A DNA stretch of 64,000 bases from Vreelandella titanicae BH1 (GCF_000336575.1 NZ_AOPO01000003.1:186001-250000); one strand, 5' to 3'; shown: positions 7,708-15,138, numbered from the stretch's first letter. Notes: generated by a model not told the origin, from the sequence alone. A program made the numbers and translations.

Positions 7708-8706
7708 ATGAAAACATTGATGATCTATGGCGCCGCCGGTTACACCGGTGGCATGGCGGCGGAGCACGCTGCATCCGCAGGTATTCACCTGGTTGTCGCA
7801 GGGCGTGCGAAGGATCGTGAGTCGCTGGACATATTGGCAGGGCGTTTAGGCGCTGATATTCGGCTCTTTTCGCTCGATGACCCAGAGGCAATCGCAAGGG
7901 GGCTTGAAGGCATCTCTGTTCTGCTCAACGCCGCCGGGCCTTTTATGAACACGGCCAAGCCGCTGATGTCGGCTGCCATTCGTGCTGGCGTGCACTACCT
8001 CGATTTCTCGGCGGAACTTGATACCTACAGTCAAGCGTTGGCGCTCGATGGGCAGGCGCGTGCTGCGGGTGTCATGCTGCTGCCGGGAAGCGGTGGTAGC
8101 GTCGCGATGCTGGGAAGCTTGGCGGGGCATGCCGTGGCGCGGGTCCCCCATCCCCGCACGATCAGTATCGCCTTGCAGGTGGCGGGGGGAATGTCGAGAG
8201 GGTCGGTGACCAGCGCGAGTCAGAGCATCACGGCGCAGACGCTTCATCTGGTCGGCGGCGAACTCGTTGCACGCAGCCCAGAGGAGGTGCGCGATTTCGA
8301 TTTTGGCGAGGGCCCGCTATCGTCATTCCCTGTCACGCTGCCCGACCTCGTGACACTCCACCAGGCGACAGGCGTGCGTGATATCGAAACCTTCGTACAT
8401 GTGGCGGCGGGTGCGTTCCCCGATGGAGACGCCAACGAACTCCCAGCGGGCCCCAGTTCCGATGAGCGGGCGGCGAACCGCTACCATGCGGTTGTCGAAG
8501 TGACCGATATGGACGGTTCGGTGGCGCGCTCGGTGCTGGATACGGTGAACGGTTACACCTTCACGGCCATGGCGGCGGCAGAGGCAGCCCGGCGAGTACT
8601 TGCCGGTGAGGTGAGGCCCGGCTTCCAAACCCCTGCGGGCCTGTTCGGCCACGGCTTTGCCGAGTGCATCGCCGATACGCGAATCACTGATATTCCCATC
8701 AGTTGA
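7708..8706 (+). CDS. Saccharopine dehydrogenase-like NAD(P)-binding reductase
   Basis: A 332-residue protein with an N-terminal Rossmann motif, YGAAGYTGGMAAEHA (residues 7-21), and VLLNAAGPFMN further on. Both are typical of the saccharopine dehydrogenase/trans-acting enoyl reductase-like family found in bacterial accessory clusters. It starts two bases after the VOC gene and so forms an operon with it. Its 3' end overlaps by eight bases the convergent VOC gene on the other strand. Oxidoreductase activity is inferred from the fold; the true substrate is unknown. Confidence 0.82.
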   Translation: MKTLMIYGAAGYTGGMAAEHAASAGIHLVVAGRAKDRESLDILAGRLGADIRLFSLDDPEAIARGLEGISVLLNAAGPFMNTAKPLMSAAIRAGVHYLDFSAELDTYSQALALDGQARAAGVMLLPGSGGSVAMLGSLAGHAVARVPHPRTISIALQVAGGMSRGSVTSASQSITAQTLHLVGGELVARSPEEVRDFDFGEGPLSSFPVTLPDLVTLHQATGVRDIETFVHVAAGAFPDGDANELPAGPSSDERAANRYHAVVEVTDMDGSVARSVLDTVNGYTFTAMAAAEAARRVLAGEVRPGFQTPAGLFGHGFAECIADTRITDIPIS

Positions 8707-9094
8707 CCTGCTGACAGACCACTTCCACGTTGACGCCATCGGGATCCAGGACATAGGCGGCGTAGTAGTTGTCGTGATAGTGGGTGCGAATGCCCGGTGC
8801 GCCGTTATCCTGCCCACCCGCTGCTAGCGCGGCGCGATAAAACTCATCGACAATGGATCGTTTTGCTGCGGCGAAGGCGATATGAACGCCTTCGCCCGGC
8901 TGCTCGTTGTCGTGTATCCATAGCCGTGGGTAGCCCTCCATCCCAAAGCCATGCCGTGTGCCGCCGCTGCGCGTGCGGTCTGGCCCTACGGTGATAATTC
9001 GGCTGAAGCCCAGCGGGGCTAGCGCCTGTTCGTAGAAGCATCGCGATATTTCCGCATCGCGTACGGCGAACTCGACATGGTCAAGAATACTCAT
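8699..9094 (-). CDS. VOC-family protein, second copy type
   Basis: A 131-residue vicinal oxygen chelate protein (MSILDHVEFAVRDAEISRCF at the start, VHIAFAAAKRSIVDEF in the middle, YYAAYVLDPDGVNVEVVC at the end). It has the same length and layout as the protein at 7310 but is a distant relative, not a recent duplicate. Its ATG overlaps the stop of the TetR gene upstream (ATGA), so TetR and VOC form one operon on the minus strand. His6 and Glu near the C-terminus are candidate metal ligands. Confidence 0.88.
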   Translation of the reverse strand: MSILDHVEFAVRDAEISRCFYEQALAPLGFSRIITVGPDRTRSGGTRHGFGMEGYPRLWIHDNEQPGEGVHIAFAAAKRSIVDEFYRAALAAGGQDNGAPGIRTHYHDNYYAAYVLDPDGVNVEVVCQQVN

Positions 9095-9726
9095 GCGCCT
9101 TTGCTCTCATCGGGTGTATGAAGAAAGGTTGCGAAGGCCTGGCCAGCCAGTTCGGCCACGGCAAGCAGGCGAGCCCTTGAGCGGCCAGCGCGCGCGCCTG
9201 CTGAAAGACCTTGCAGTGTCGTCACGACGTAATCGGCAAGTTTTCGTGCCTGGTGCGGCTGACTTCTCTTGATGTAGCCCTCGATAAAGTCTGCCGCTGC
9301 GTCGCCATAGGCGTTGGCCAGTTGCCGGGCTTGAGGATCATCGGCGCGCATGCCTTCAGCCACCATGCAACCACGCTTGGCTTTTGACTTGGTGTAGAGC
9401 CGCACGGCTTGTCGCAGTAAATCATCGATTGCTTCTGACAAGGGCCGGTCGGGAGTCAGGATCTTGTCTGCCGGCAGGTTGGCTTCTGCCACGTAGATCG
9501 CCAGGCAGCGTTCGTACAGGCCCGCCTTGTTGCCATAGGCGGCGTAGAGGCTAGGCGGATTGATGCCCAGTGCACGGGTGAGCTCGGCAACCCCTGCCGC
9601 GTCGTAGCCGCGTTCGTGAAATAGATCCTTGGCAACGACAACGCCCGCCTCTCTGTCGAAGGGACGCCGAGGTGAGCGTTCTGCCACACGTTCGCCAGCG
9701 TCTGGTTTGGATGGTTTGCTTTTCAT
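9091..9726 (-). CDS. TetR/AcrR-family transcriptional regulator
   Basis: A TetR-type repressor of 211 residues from the ATG at 9724-9726. The DNA-binding region is near the N-terminus (FHERGYDAAGVAELTRALGI, then PPSLYAAYGNKAGLYERCL) and the C-terminal ligand-binding domain carries the TetR_C_6-like pattern with a Cys (KRGCMVAEGM). Thirteen more codons up to an ATG at 9765 are open, but that ATG lies inside the operator, so the shorter start is preferred although neither has a strong ribosome-binding site. It is divergent from an SDR gene and co-transcribed with a VOC gene. Confidence 0.87.
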   Translation of the reverse strand: MKSKPSKPDAGERVAERSPRRPFDREAGVVVAKDLFHERGYDAAGVAELTRALGINPPSLYAAYGNKAGLYERCLAIYVAEANLPADKILTPDRPLSEAIDDLLRQAVRLYTKSKAKRGCMVAEGMRADDPQARQLANAYGDAAADFIEGYIKRSQPHQARKLADYVVTTLQGLSAGARAGRSRARLLAVAELAGQAFATFLHTPDESKGA

Positions 9727-9755
9727 GTTGACGATACCGATTGACTCTTTTTTTG

Positions 9756-9790
9756 TAGTGATCACTATAGCATTGCTTTAGTGATCACTA
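9756..9790. promoter_or_regulatory. Double TetR operator between the TetR and SDR genes
   Basis: The perfect 12-base palindrome TAGTGATCACTA occurs at 9756-9767 and again at 9779-9790. The two copies are mirror images in their flanks (TTTTG before the first, CAAAA after the second). Centre-to-centre distance is 23 bases, about two helical turns, as expected for two repressor dimers on one face. It covers both divergent promoters. Confidence 0.85.
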
Positions 9791-9809
9791 CAAAATGAAA
9801 GGTGGTGCT

Positions 9810-10556
9810 GTGAAACAGAACATGAACCGTAACGTTGCTGTCGTGACCGGCGGTAGCAGTGGTATCGGGTTTGCCATCGCCAAGCGCTTGATCGATGACG
9901 GAGCCGATGTCGTGATAACGGGGAGGCGGCAAGCGGTATTGGATGAGGCTGTGCACAGGCTGGGCAGCAGCGCTATAGGGATAGTGGCCGATGTCGCCAG
10001 TGCTGCGAGCTTGGCGTCTTTCTATGAGTCCGTGAAAAACCGCTTCGGGCGTATCGATATCCTGGTGGCCAATGCCGGCGGCGGCAGCCACGCACCGCTT
10101 GGGCAGATCACCGAGGAGCAGATCGACCAGCAGCTCTCGACCAACGTTAAAGGCGTGGTGCTGACCGTTCAGGGGGCGCTGGGCTTGATGGGCTCTGGTG
10201 CTAGCATCGTGATCGTTGGTTCCTCGTCCTCAATAGACCCAGGGCCGACCATGAGCATCTATGGTGGCACCAAGGCGGCCGTGCGCAACATGGTTCGCAG
10301 TTGGGTGGCGGAACTGAAGGAAACGGGTATTCGCATCAATATCCTGAGCCCTGGGCCCACCAACACGGCTTCATTGCGCGAGGCATTCGGCGAGCACGCC
10401 GAGGAAGGCATGGCGTTCCTGACAGCCAAAAGTCCGCTAGGGCGCATCGGTGAACCGGAGGAGATTGCCTCCGTTGCTGCCTTCCTGGCCAGCGATGCCG
10501 CCAGCTATGTTAACGGGGTGGAATTGTTTGCTGATGGTGGTGCTTCGCAGACATAG
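9810..10556 (+). CDS. SDR-family oxidoreductase
   Basis: A classical short-chain dehydrogenase of about 248 residues: VVTGGSSGIGFAIA nucleotide-binding motif, ILVANAGGG, a catalytic Ser in IVGSSSSIDP, and the active-site YGGTK (YxxxK). GTG 9810 is chosen because AAAGG at 9798-9802 lies seven bases upstream; ATG 9795 is in frame but touches the operator, and ATG 9822 lacks a ribosome-binding site. It is the sole gene under the double TetR operator on this side, so it is probably induced when the repressor binds its ligand. NAD(P)-dependent; substrate unknown. Confidence 0.9.
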   Translation: MKQNMNRNVAVVTGGSSGIGFAIAKRLIDDGADVVITGRRQAVLDEAVHRLGSSAIGIVADVASAASLASFYESVKNRFGRIDILVANAGGGSHAPLGQITEEQIDQQLSTNVKGVVLTVQGALGLMGSGASIVIVGSSSSIDPGPTMSIYGGTKAAVRNMVRSWVAELKETGIRINILSPGPTNTASLREAFGEHAEEGMAFLTAKSPLGRIGEPEEIASVAAFLASDAASYVNGVELFADGGASQT

Positions 10557-10620
10557 TGAGGAACCGGCACCGTTGGATAGAGCTATACAGTTCCTTGCTA
10601 TTCTTATCTGCCATTGGCTG

Positions 10621-10745
10621 ACCTATGAGCCGAATATAAACCATAATCGGCTCAAGATATGATCTGAATAACTGAGGTGGTAAAGGAATTTGGTGATGCT
10701 GGTTAAGCAACTACCGAAGGCTTTTCGGTAGTTCATCAAGAAATA
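10621..10745 (+). repeat. Operator-like interspersed repeat, copy 1, with hairpin
   Basis: ATGAGCCGAAT, then ATCGGCTCA in inverted orientation, then ATGATCTGAAT form the core shared with copies near 17,888, 27,207, 36,270 and 42,206. Downstream is a hairpin, AACTACCGAA-GGCT-TTCGGTAGTT (about 10711-10735), that resembles the one after copy 5 and could terminate transcription from either side. It lies between the SDR and EamA genes, which converge here. Confidence 0.65.
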
Positions 10746-10749
10746 GGCG

Positions 10750-11670
10750 TCAGCCCCGCCGTTGCCGTAACACCATCACCCCCGCCATTAAGATCATGCC
10801 CATACCCAGCCAAGTCATGGTATCGGGCACTTCGCTGAATAGCAGGTAGCCCCAAAGGCTGGCAAAGATAAGGTAGGCGTAATCAAAGGTGCCGATCAAC
10901 GCCGAAGGGGCTATTTGATAGGCCCTTGCCACCCCGGTATTCACAATGATCAACAGTAGCGCGTAGGCGCCCACGATCAATAACGCTTTGGCGTCTAGCG
11001 GTTGCCAGCCGGCGAACAGGAATGGCGCGTGTTCAGCGAGCGATGCTGTGCTGTTGATTGCCACCAGCAAGCTGAAGAGACTGCCTGCTGCCAGGAAGGC
11101 TAGATTTAATCCCAGGGTGAGAAGTAGGGGGTGTTCTCTTTGGCAGTGGTGGCGAGTGACCAGCATGGCTAGCGCATAAAAGAGGGCGGCAAGCACGGGT
11201 AGCAGTGTGGCAGGTGTGAAGGTTTCGCCACCAGGGCGCAACACCACCACCACGCCCAGGAAACCGCAGAGGATGCCCAGCCAGGCCTGGCGTGAAAGAT
11301 GCTCTCCCGCCCCAAAAGCAGCCAGCACGGCAATAAACAGCGGCGTGGTGTAAATGGCGACCGCTGCCACCGAAAGCGGAATCAGCGGCAGTGCTGAGTA
11401 GTAGGCTATCCACATCAGCAACAGAAGCAGGCTTCTTATCGCCACCCAGCGGTGTGATTTTACCTTGGGCCGGGGGCCTGAATGGCCAATGATCAATCCA
11501 AAGAGTATCGGAAGCGATAGTGTTGAGGCGATGACATAGAGTTGCCATAGCGACATACTGGCACTTAGATACTTAACTAGGGCGTCGGTCAACGCCAGCA
11601 GAAACACAGCCCCCACGATAAGGCTTATGCCCTGTAGGATATTATCTTGTGGTTCAGCGGTGGCCTTCAT
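10750..11670 (-). CDS. EamA/DMT-family transporter
   Basis: A 306-residue, ten-helix drug/metabolite transporter with two EamA repeats (about residues 15-145 and 165-300). The C-terminus, MTWLGMGMILMAGVMVLRQRR, is the usual end of the family. It is divergent from a GcvA-like LysR regulator with 93 bases between starts, a typical exporter/regulator pair. A short remnant of a related EamA C-terminus lies at 55951-56025. Inner-membrane export of an amino acid or metabolite is the family role; the substrate is not known. Confidence 0.9.
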   Translation of the reverse strand: MKATAEPQDNILQGISLIVGAVFLLALTDALVKYLSASMSLWQLYVIASTLSLPILFGLIIGHSGPRPKVKSHRWVAIRSLLLLLMWIAYYSALPLIPLSVAAVAIYTTPLFIAVLAAFGAGEHLSRQAWLGILCGFLGVVVVLRPGGETFTPATLLPVLAALFYALAMLVTRHHCQREHPLLLTLGLNLAFLAAGSLFSLLVAINSTASLAEHAPFLFAGWQPLDAKALLIVGAYALLLIIVNTGVARAYQIAPSALIGTFDYAYLIFASLWGYLLFSEVPDTMTWLGMGMILMAGVMVLRQRRG

Positions 11671-11763
11671 TGCAGCATTCCAGATATGAATTCCGCTCTA
11701 GAATGCCGCTGCCTCTAGCAGTGCTTCAAACGACTTCTGCGTCACAATGCATGAGCTCAGATT

Positions 11764-12699
11764 ATGGATAACTTCATCAAGTCTCTTCCACCACTGGCGA
11801 CGCTGCGACCCTTTGAGGCTGCCGCCAGGCTTGAAAGCTTTTCGCGCGCGGCCGATGAGCTCCACCTGACCCAGGCGGCTATCAGCCGACAGATTCGTGC
11901 GCTGGAGGAAGACCTTGGCGTGATGCTTTTCGAGCGCCGTAATCGCAGTGTGTTTCTTACCCGCGAAGGGCGCGAGTTTGGTCGTACGGTCTCACAGGCG
12001 TTGGAAAGTATTGCTACGGGGGCCCAGGCGCTGCGCGGCGACCCGGATGATAAGCGCGTCGTGTTGTTCTGCCAGTTATGCGAAGCGTTCTATTGGCTGA
12101 TGCCACAGTTGGCTGACTTTAATCGTCGCTATCCTGAAATTGAGATACAGCTGGCGACCTCGACAAGGCCGATTACCGAATTTAGTGGCAACTTCGACAT
12201 CGCGCTGCAAACCAACGGTAGGCCTAGTGGGAGCCATCGATTGGTGTTTACCGCCGAGGACGAGATATTTCCTGTCTGCAGCCCAGCTTATTTGAAAGGG
12301 ACCACTACGCCGTTGAGCATCAACGCTTTGCTGAACCAGCGGCTACTGCACCACCACGCTGACCCGGCGGATTGGCTGGAGTGGGATGACTGGTTTCGTG
12401 CCATGGGGCACTTTGAACTCTCATCAGCGGAGAGTGCTGTTTTCGATAGTTATCCACTGCTACTGCAAGCGGCTATCGCGGGGCACGGTATCGCCTTGGG
12501 TTGGCGGCGCACAACGCAACGCTTAATTGAAAATGGCGAACTGATCCGCCCGGTGGCAGAGAGCTTGCCCCAGCACGATGCCATCGCCTTATACACACGC
12601 CAGGGCGCACCTCAACGCGTAGGCAGCGAAGCGTTATTGGGTTGGCTGCGTGAGGTGTTGGGTGATGAGGTTTGTACGAACTCACAAAGCGCGTATTGA
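11764..12699 (+). CDS. LysR-family regulator (GcvA-like) with an altered C-terminus
   Basis: A 311-residue regulator with an N-terminal winged helix-turn-helix (LPPLATLRPFEAAARLESFS, then LHLTQAAISRQIRALEEDLG) and a substrate-binding domain of the GcvA/AmpR group. It is divergent from the EamA exporter. The last codons, after WLREVLGDE, run into TATTGAAGGTAAGCGCTGA, which is the 3' end of the Rpn tail seen at 15084, 21075 and 22385. The original C-terminus was therefore replaced by recombination, probably with little effect on the fold. The same LysR tail occurs as fragments at 13586 and 25855. Confidence 0.88.
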   Translation: MDNFIKSLPPLATLRPFEAAARLESFSRAADELHLTQAAISRQIRALEEDLGVMLFERRNRSVFLTREGREFGRTVSQALESIATGAQALRGDPDDKRVVLFCQLCEAFYWLMPQLADFNRRYPEIEIQLATSTRPITEFSGNFDIALQTNGRPSGSHRLVFTAEDEIFPVCSPAYLKGTTTPLSINALLNQRLLHHHADPADWLEWDDWFRAMGHFELSSAESAVFDSYPLLLQAAIAGHGIALGWRRTTQRLIENGELIRPVAESLPQHDAIALYTRQGAPQRVGSEALLGWLREVLGDEVCTNSQSAY

Positions 12700-12752
12700 A
12701 GGTAAGCGCTGATCGATTACCTTCTGACCTAAGCGGCCGCCCTTGAGCATGC

Positions 12753-13133
12753 TCAACCTTCCCGATCCCGGTCATATCGCTCCACGGCAGGGAAGGGTGG
12801 CAACCAATGTTCACGTCGAATGTTCCAAAGCTCATACGTCGCTTTCAGCTGATTGGGTGAATCAAGGGTGCCAAGGTGTATTTCGATTTCTTCCTCGCTT
12901 ACCGAAAAAACCGACGAACTGCATGCTGAACAGAAGTAGCGCCCCTGATAACGGTGCGGTTCGCCTTCGATAATGACAGCTTGCTTGGGATAATCAGCAG
13001 CGGCATAGAAAAGCGCTGCGTGAGGAGGGGCATGGGGTTTGGGCGCAATCACTTTACTGCTTAAAAGATCGTGAACAGGTTCTAAAGGGTCATTCAGAGA
13101 CGCCCTCGCAGTTGTCGTGATACAGCGGGGCAT
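12753..13133 (-). pseudogene. GFA-family protein truncated at its 5' end and fused to foreign sequence
   Basis: From about 13016 down to 12753 the minus strand encodes the C-terminal two thirds of a GFA (glutathione-dependent formaldehyde-activating enzyme-like) protein, close to the intact copies at 15139 and 22440. The first 40 residues, which hold the GCLCGK and CHCMDC zinc ligands, are replaced by unrelated residues, and FCSACGSS has become FCSACSSS. The 126-codon frame is open but should not bind zinc normally. The same junction sequence recurs at about 25262-25358, so the breakpoint predates a duplication. Confidence 0.75.
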
Positions 13134-13398
13134 CGGTGCCCAACACTAGGCGCTTGGTGGCGTGATTGTAGTAGAAGCGACCGGACTCGGCGCGTGAAAG
13201 CTCATAGTTGCCGCACACCCCATAGCCCTTGTTGACTTGCGTCAAGTGGGAGATCTCGGCCGGTGCCTGGCTGTCGAGGCGTTCAGATATAGTCGCGGCG
13301 ATGTGGGCATCACGCTGGGCCTCAGAATAGGCCTGGCTACCGAATACCAGGCCAGCAACGACGAAAATGGCGACGACGGGAATCCATAGATTATGCAT
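13090..13398 (-). CDS. Conserved hypothetical protein with N-terminal membrane anchor (copy A)
   Basis: A 102-residue protein starting MHNLWIPVVAIFVVAGLVFG, a single hydrophobic helix or uncleaved signal, followed by a polar domain with two cysteines (GYGVCGNYELS and YHDNCEG) that could form a disulphide in the periplasm. I do not recognise the family. A copy at 25359-25667 differs at only a few residues, and the upstream 260 bases are shared too. That conservation after duplication suggests a real gene. No clear ribosome-binding site is visible. Confidence 0.65.
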   Translation of the reverse strand: MHNLWIPVVAIFVVAGLVFGSQAYSEAQRDAHIAATISERLDSQAPAEISHLTQVNKGYGVCGNYELSRAESGRFYYNHATKRLVLGTDAPLYHDNCEGVSE

Positions 13399-13585
13399 AG
13401 AGTGTCCAGTTAGAGGATATAAAGGTGCATGAATTCGGTAGAAAGATTATTTAGCTGGATAATAACTTTCTGCCCATCCAATTTCATTGGTTGGCGAGTA
13501 GTTGGTTTACACAAGGATCCGCGCCAACCTTACGGCACTAAACTGCTTTATGTAGTGGTTCACTGATTTCGGACACCCATCGCCC

Positions 13586-13760
13586 CAGCACGATGCTATT
13601 GTCCTATACACACGTCAAGGCGCACCTCAGCGCCCAGGCAGCGAGGTATTATTGGGTTGGCTGCGTGAGGTATTGAGTGATGAGCAGATTGCTGAAGCGA
13701 TAGGCTTGGCGCTTGGCGCTAGGTGCAGTGGCTGAGCTGCGTGTTGAAGGTAAGCGCTGA
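13586..13760 (+). pseudogene. Chimera of LysR tail and Rpn tail (copy A)
   Basis: 13586-13678 matches the end of the LysR gene at 12570-12660 (HDAIVLYTRQGAPQRPGSEV and LLGWLREVL). It continues in frame into SDEQIAEAIGLAL, the Rpn C-terminal helix, then shifts frame and stops. The exchange point is the similar run GTGxTGrGTGATGAG present in both parents. A sister copy at 25855-26022 has a stop codon at the join. Neither has a start codon. Confidence 0.75.
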
Positions 13761-13805
13761 TCTGGCTTTTATTACGTATCTGGTTTCGTGCATAGCGCAT
13801 CGAAA

Positions 13806-13840
13806 GAAAGGGCAGTCCAATTGGCTGCCCTTTCTGTATT
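13806..13840 (+). terminator. Terminator-like hairpin downstream of the Rpn-tail fragment
   Basis: GAAAGGGCAG and CTGCCCTTTC form a 10-base stem with T-rich sequence after it. The same hairpin follows the full-length rpn gene at 21134 and the second chimera at 26064, so it is the native rpn terminator carried along with the fragments. Confidence 0.75.
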
Positions 13841-14004
13841 TGGTTGCTGAGGATGGCAGACATTCCCCATGCCATGAAAGACCCCAGCGTCAGGTTAAGT
13901 GTTGCACCTACTGATATTCTTTCTTAAATTTTTATTAGGGAGTTAAAAGAGACACTTGGGTCTATCTATTTAGATGAACGTCGGCAAGCATATGAATTGC
14001 TGCT

Positions 14005-14032
14005 TCAATGGTTGTCAATTGACAACCATTGA
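14005..14032 (+). promoter_or_regulatory. Perfect 28-base palindrome upstream of the HicA-like gene (copy A)
   Basis: TCAATGGTTGTCAA and its exact complement TTGACAACCATTGA abut with no spacer. It ends 27 bases before the ATG of the HicA-like gene and contains TTGACA, a good -35 box. A perfect palindrome at this place is expected for an autorepressing helix-turn-helix antitoxin, here probably the protein at 14333. Block B has the same element extended to 32 bases. Confidence 0.75.
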
Positions 14033-14059
14033 GGGGGGCTTCATACTCAGAGGCAAATA

Positions 14060-14329
14060 ATGACTCGTCCATCACATCCGAAAAAAGAGATCGAAACTGC
14101 CCTCAAACATGCGGAAGCGGAGGGCTGGCGAGTTGAAGTCGGCGGTAGTCACGCCTGGGGCAAGATTTACTGTCCCTATAATGATGATGAATGCCGCTGC
14201 GGTGAGTTTTGTATCGCGAGCGTGTGGAGTACACCGAAAAATCCCGGCAGCCACGCCCGGGCAATTCGGAGAGTGGTGGACAAGTGCTCGACCCACAAGC
14301 GTCGAGACGAAGCGGAGCCGGAGGATTGA
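14060..14329 (+). CDS. HicA-like small protein, possible toxin (copy A)
   Basis: An 89-residue protein. Its first half (KKEIETALKHAEAEGWRVE then GGSHAWGKIYCP) resembles HicA mRNA interferases: a helix ending in GW, then the GGSH motif with the catalytic His. The second half (NPGSHARAIRRVVDKC) resembles the closing helix of HicA. It adds four cysteines (YCPYNDDECRCGEFC) that could bind metal, not typical of HicA. AGAGG lies seven bases before the ATG. It is four bases from the helix-turn-helix gene downstream and has a palindromic operator upstream. The copy at 21385 encodes an identical protein. HicA-like is a structural inference, not a firm family assignment. Confidence 0.7.
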   Translation: MTRPSHPKKEIETALKHAEAEGWRVEVGGSHAWGKIYCPYNDDECRCGEFCIASVWSTPKNPGSHARAIRRVVDKCSTHKRRDEAEPED

Positions 14330-14332
14330 AGA

Positions 14333-14857
14333 ATGGAATATATTTTTACGCTGAAATACCAACTGGCTGATAGTGACTCCGACCTAGATGCGCTAGTGGA
14401 GCGTTTGGGCGCTGCCGGTTGCGATGATGCTCTGGTGGGCGTGGGGCAGCCGGGCCGCTTGGCGCTGGAATTCTCTCGTGAAGCGGGCAGCGCCGCGGAA
14501 GCGGTTCACAGTGCCCTGGTTGACGTAAAAAAAGCGATCCCTTCCGCGCGGCTGATTGAGGCTTCGCCGGATCTTGTTGGCCTGACGGATGTAGCAGACG
14601 TTGTGGGCGTTTCGCGACAGGCAATGCGAAAGCTGATGCTCACCCACCGAGCGACGTTTCCTGTACCGGTTCACGAAGGCAGTGCCTCAATCTGGCACCT
14701 GGCGGAGGTGCTTGACTGGTTGATGACCCGAGGGGGTTACCAAATTGATGTTGGCGTGCTGGATATTGCGAAAGTAGCATTAGAAGTGAATATAGCCAAA
14801 GAGGCGATCCGCCATCCGGTTAGTAGCCGCGAGGAAATGGAGTTGCTGACCGCGTAG
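14333..14857 (+). CDS. Helix-turn-helix protein, probable cognate antitoxin/repressor (copy A)
   Basis: A 174-residue protein with an N-terminal alpha-beta domain (residues 1-85, alternating strands and helices) followed by a helix-turn-helix, LTDVADVVGVSRQAMRKLM (about 84-102), and an IWHLAEVLDWL motif like that of AlpA/MerR-type DNA-binding proteins. It starts four bases after the HicA-like gene, so the two are coupled. HicB antitoxins also join a partial RNase-H-like domain to a DNA-binding domain, but this N-terminus is not clearly HicB. It probably binds the 28-base palindrome. The paralogue at 21658 differs at only a few residues (for example Glu-Arg to Gly-His near residue 23). Confidence 0.7.
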   Translation: MEYIFTLKYQLADSDSDLDALVERLGAAGCDDALVGVGQPGRLALEFSREAGSAAEAVHSALVDVKKAIPSARLIEASPDLVGLTDVADVVGVSRQAMRKLMLTHRATFPVPVHEGSASIWHLAEVLDWLMTRGGYQIDVGVLDIAKVALEVNIAKEAIRHPVSSREEMELLTA

Positions 14858-14891
14858 CCAACAGTTCAATAGTTTGTTGGAGAATAAAGAC

Positions 14892-15098
14892 ATGTTGGCA
14901 GAAAATTTGGAAAACTGGGCTCAGCAAGAGCGCCAGGAAGGCGAAAAGCTGGGCATTGAGAAAGGTGAGAAGCTGGGTGTTGAGAAAACAGCTCGTAATC
15001 TGCTTAAGCTGGGAGTGCTGAGTGTTGAGCAGATTGCTGAAGCGACAGGCTTGGTGCTAAAGGATGTGGTTAAGCTGCGCACTGAAGGTAAGCGCTGA
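14892..15098 (+). CDS. Free-standing Rpn C-terminal domain, RpnS-like (copy A)
   Basis: A 68-residue protein from MLAENLENWAQQER, nearly identical to the last 72 residues of the full-length Rpn at 20127-21089 and lacking the whole nuclease domain. The start is retained: GGAG at 14879-14882 lies nine bases before the ATG. Homology to rpn begins about 20 bases before that site. Two GEKLG(I/V)EK octapeptides are present. It lies 34 bases after the helix-turn-helix gene and is probably in the same operon. In E. coli the separately translated Rpn tail (RpnS) inhibits the nuclease; here it would be an orphan inhibitor in trans. A decayed remnant is the alternative, but frame and start are intact. 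Confidence 0.7.
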   Translation: MLAENLENWAQQERQEGEKLGIEKGEKLGVEKTARNLLKLGVLSVEQIAEATGLVLKDVVKLRTEGKR

Positions 15099-15110
15099 TC
15101 GATTGCCTTC
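15084..15110. repeat. Hairpin at the Rpn-tail/GFA junction
   Basis: GAAGGTAA at the end of the RpnS-like gene pairs with TTGCCTTC after an 11-base loop that holds the stop codon. The same structure with a perfect stem (GAAGGTAA/TTACCTTC) is at 12698-12724 after the LysR gene and at 22385-22411. In all three places it joins a plus-strand gene to a convergent GFA gene, so it may be a terminator and a recombination point. Confidence 0.6.
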
Positions 15111-15138
15111 TGACCTAAGCGGCAGCCCTTGAACCTGC

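Larger units (their letters stand above)
13399..14004. other. Mosaic intergenic stretch shared with block B
   Basis: From 13399 to about 13760 the sequence is colinear with 25668-26022. It contains GGTTCACTGATTTCGGACACC, which looks like an insertion-sequence end scar, then the LysR/Rpn chimera listed separately. From 13800 it matches 21130 onward instead. Between 13928 and 14032 the plus strand is open for 34 codons without a start (ending LLLQWLSIDNH), possibly the tail of a lost gene; it is unchanged at 21250-21356. Confidence 0.55.

Noticed and set aside
13500-13582. Insertion-sequence end near GGTTCACTGATTTCGGACACC
   Set aside because: No transposase and no matching inverted end; only a possible scar.
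14109-14354. 81-codon plus-strand frame across the HicA-like gene, also in block B
   Set aside because: It is a shadow of the HicA-like gene: no signal, and its only conservation follows from the duplication.
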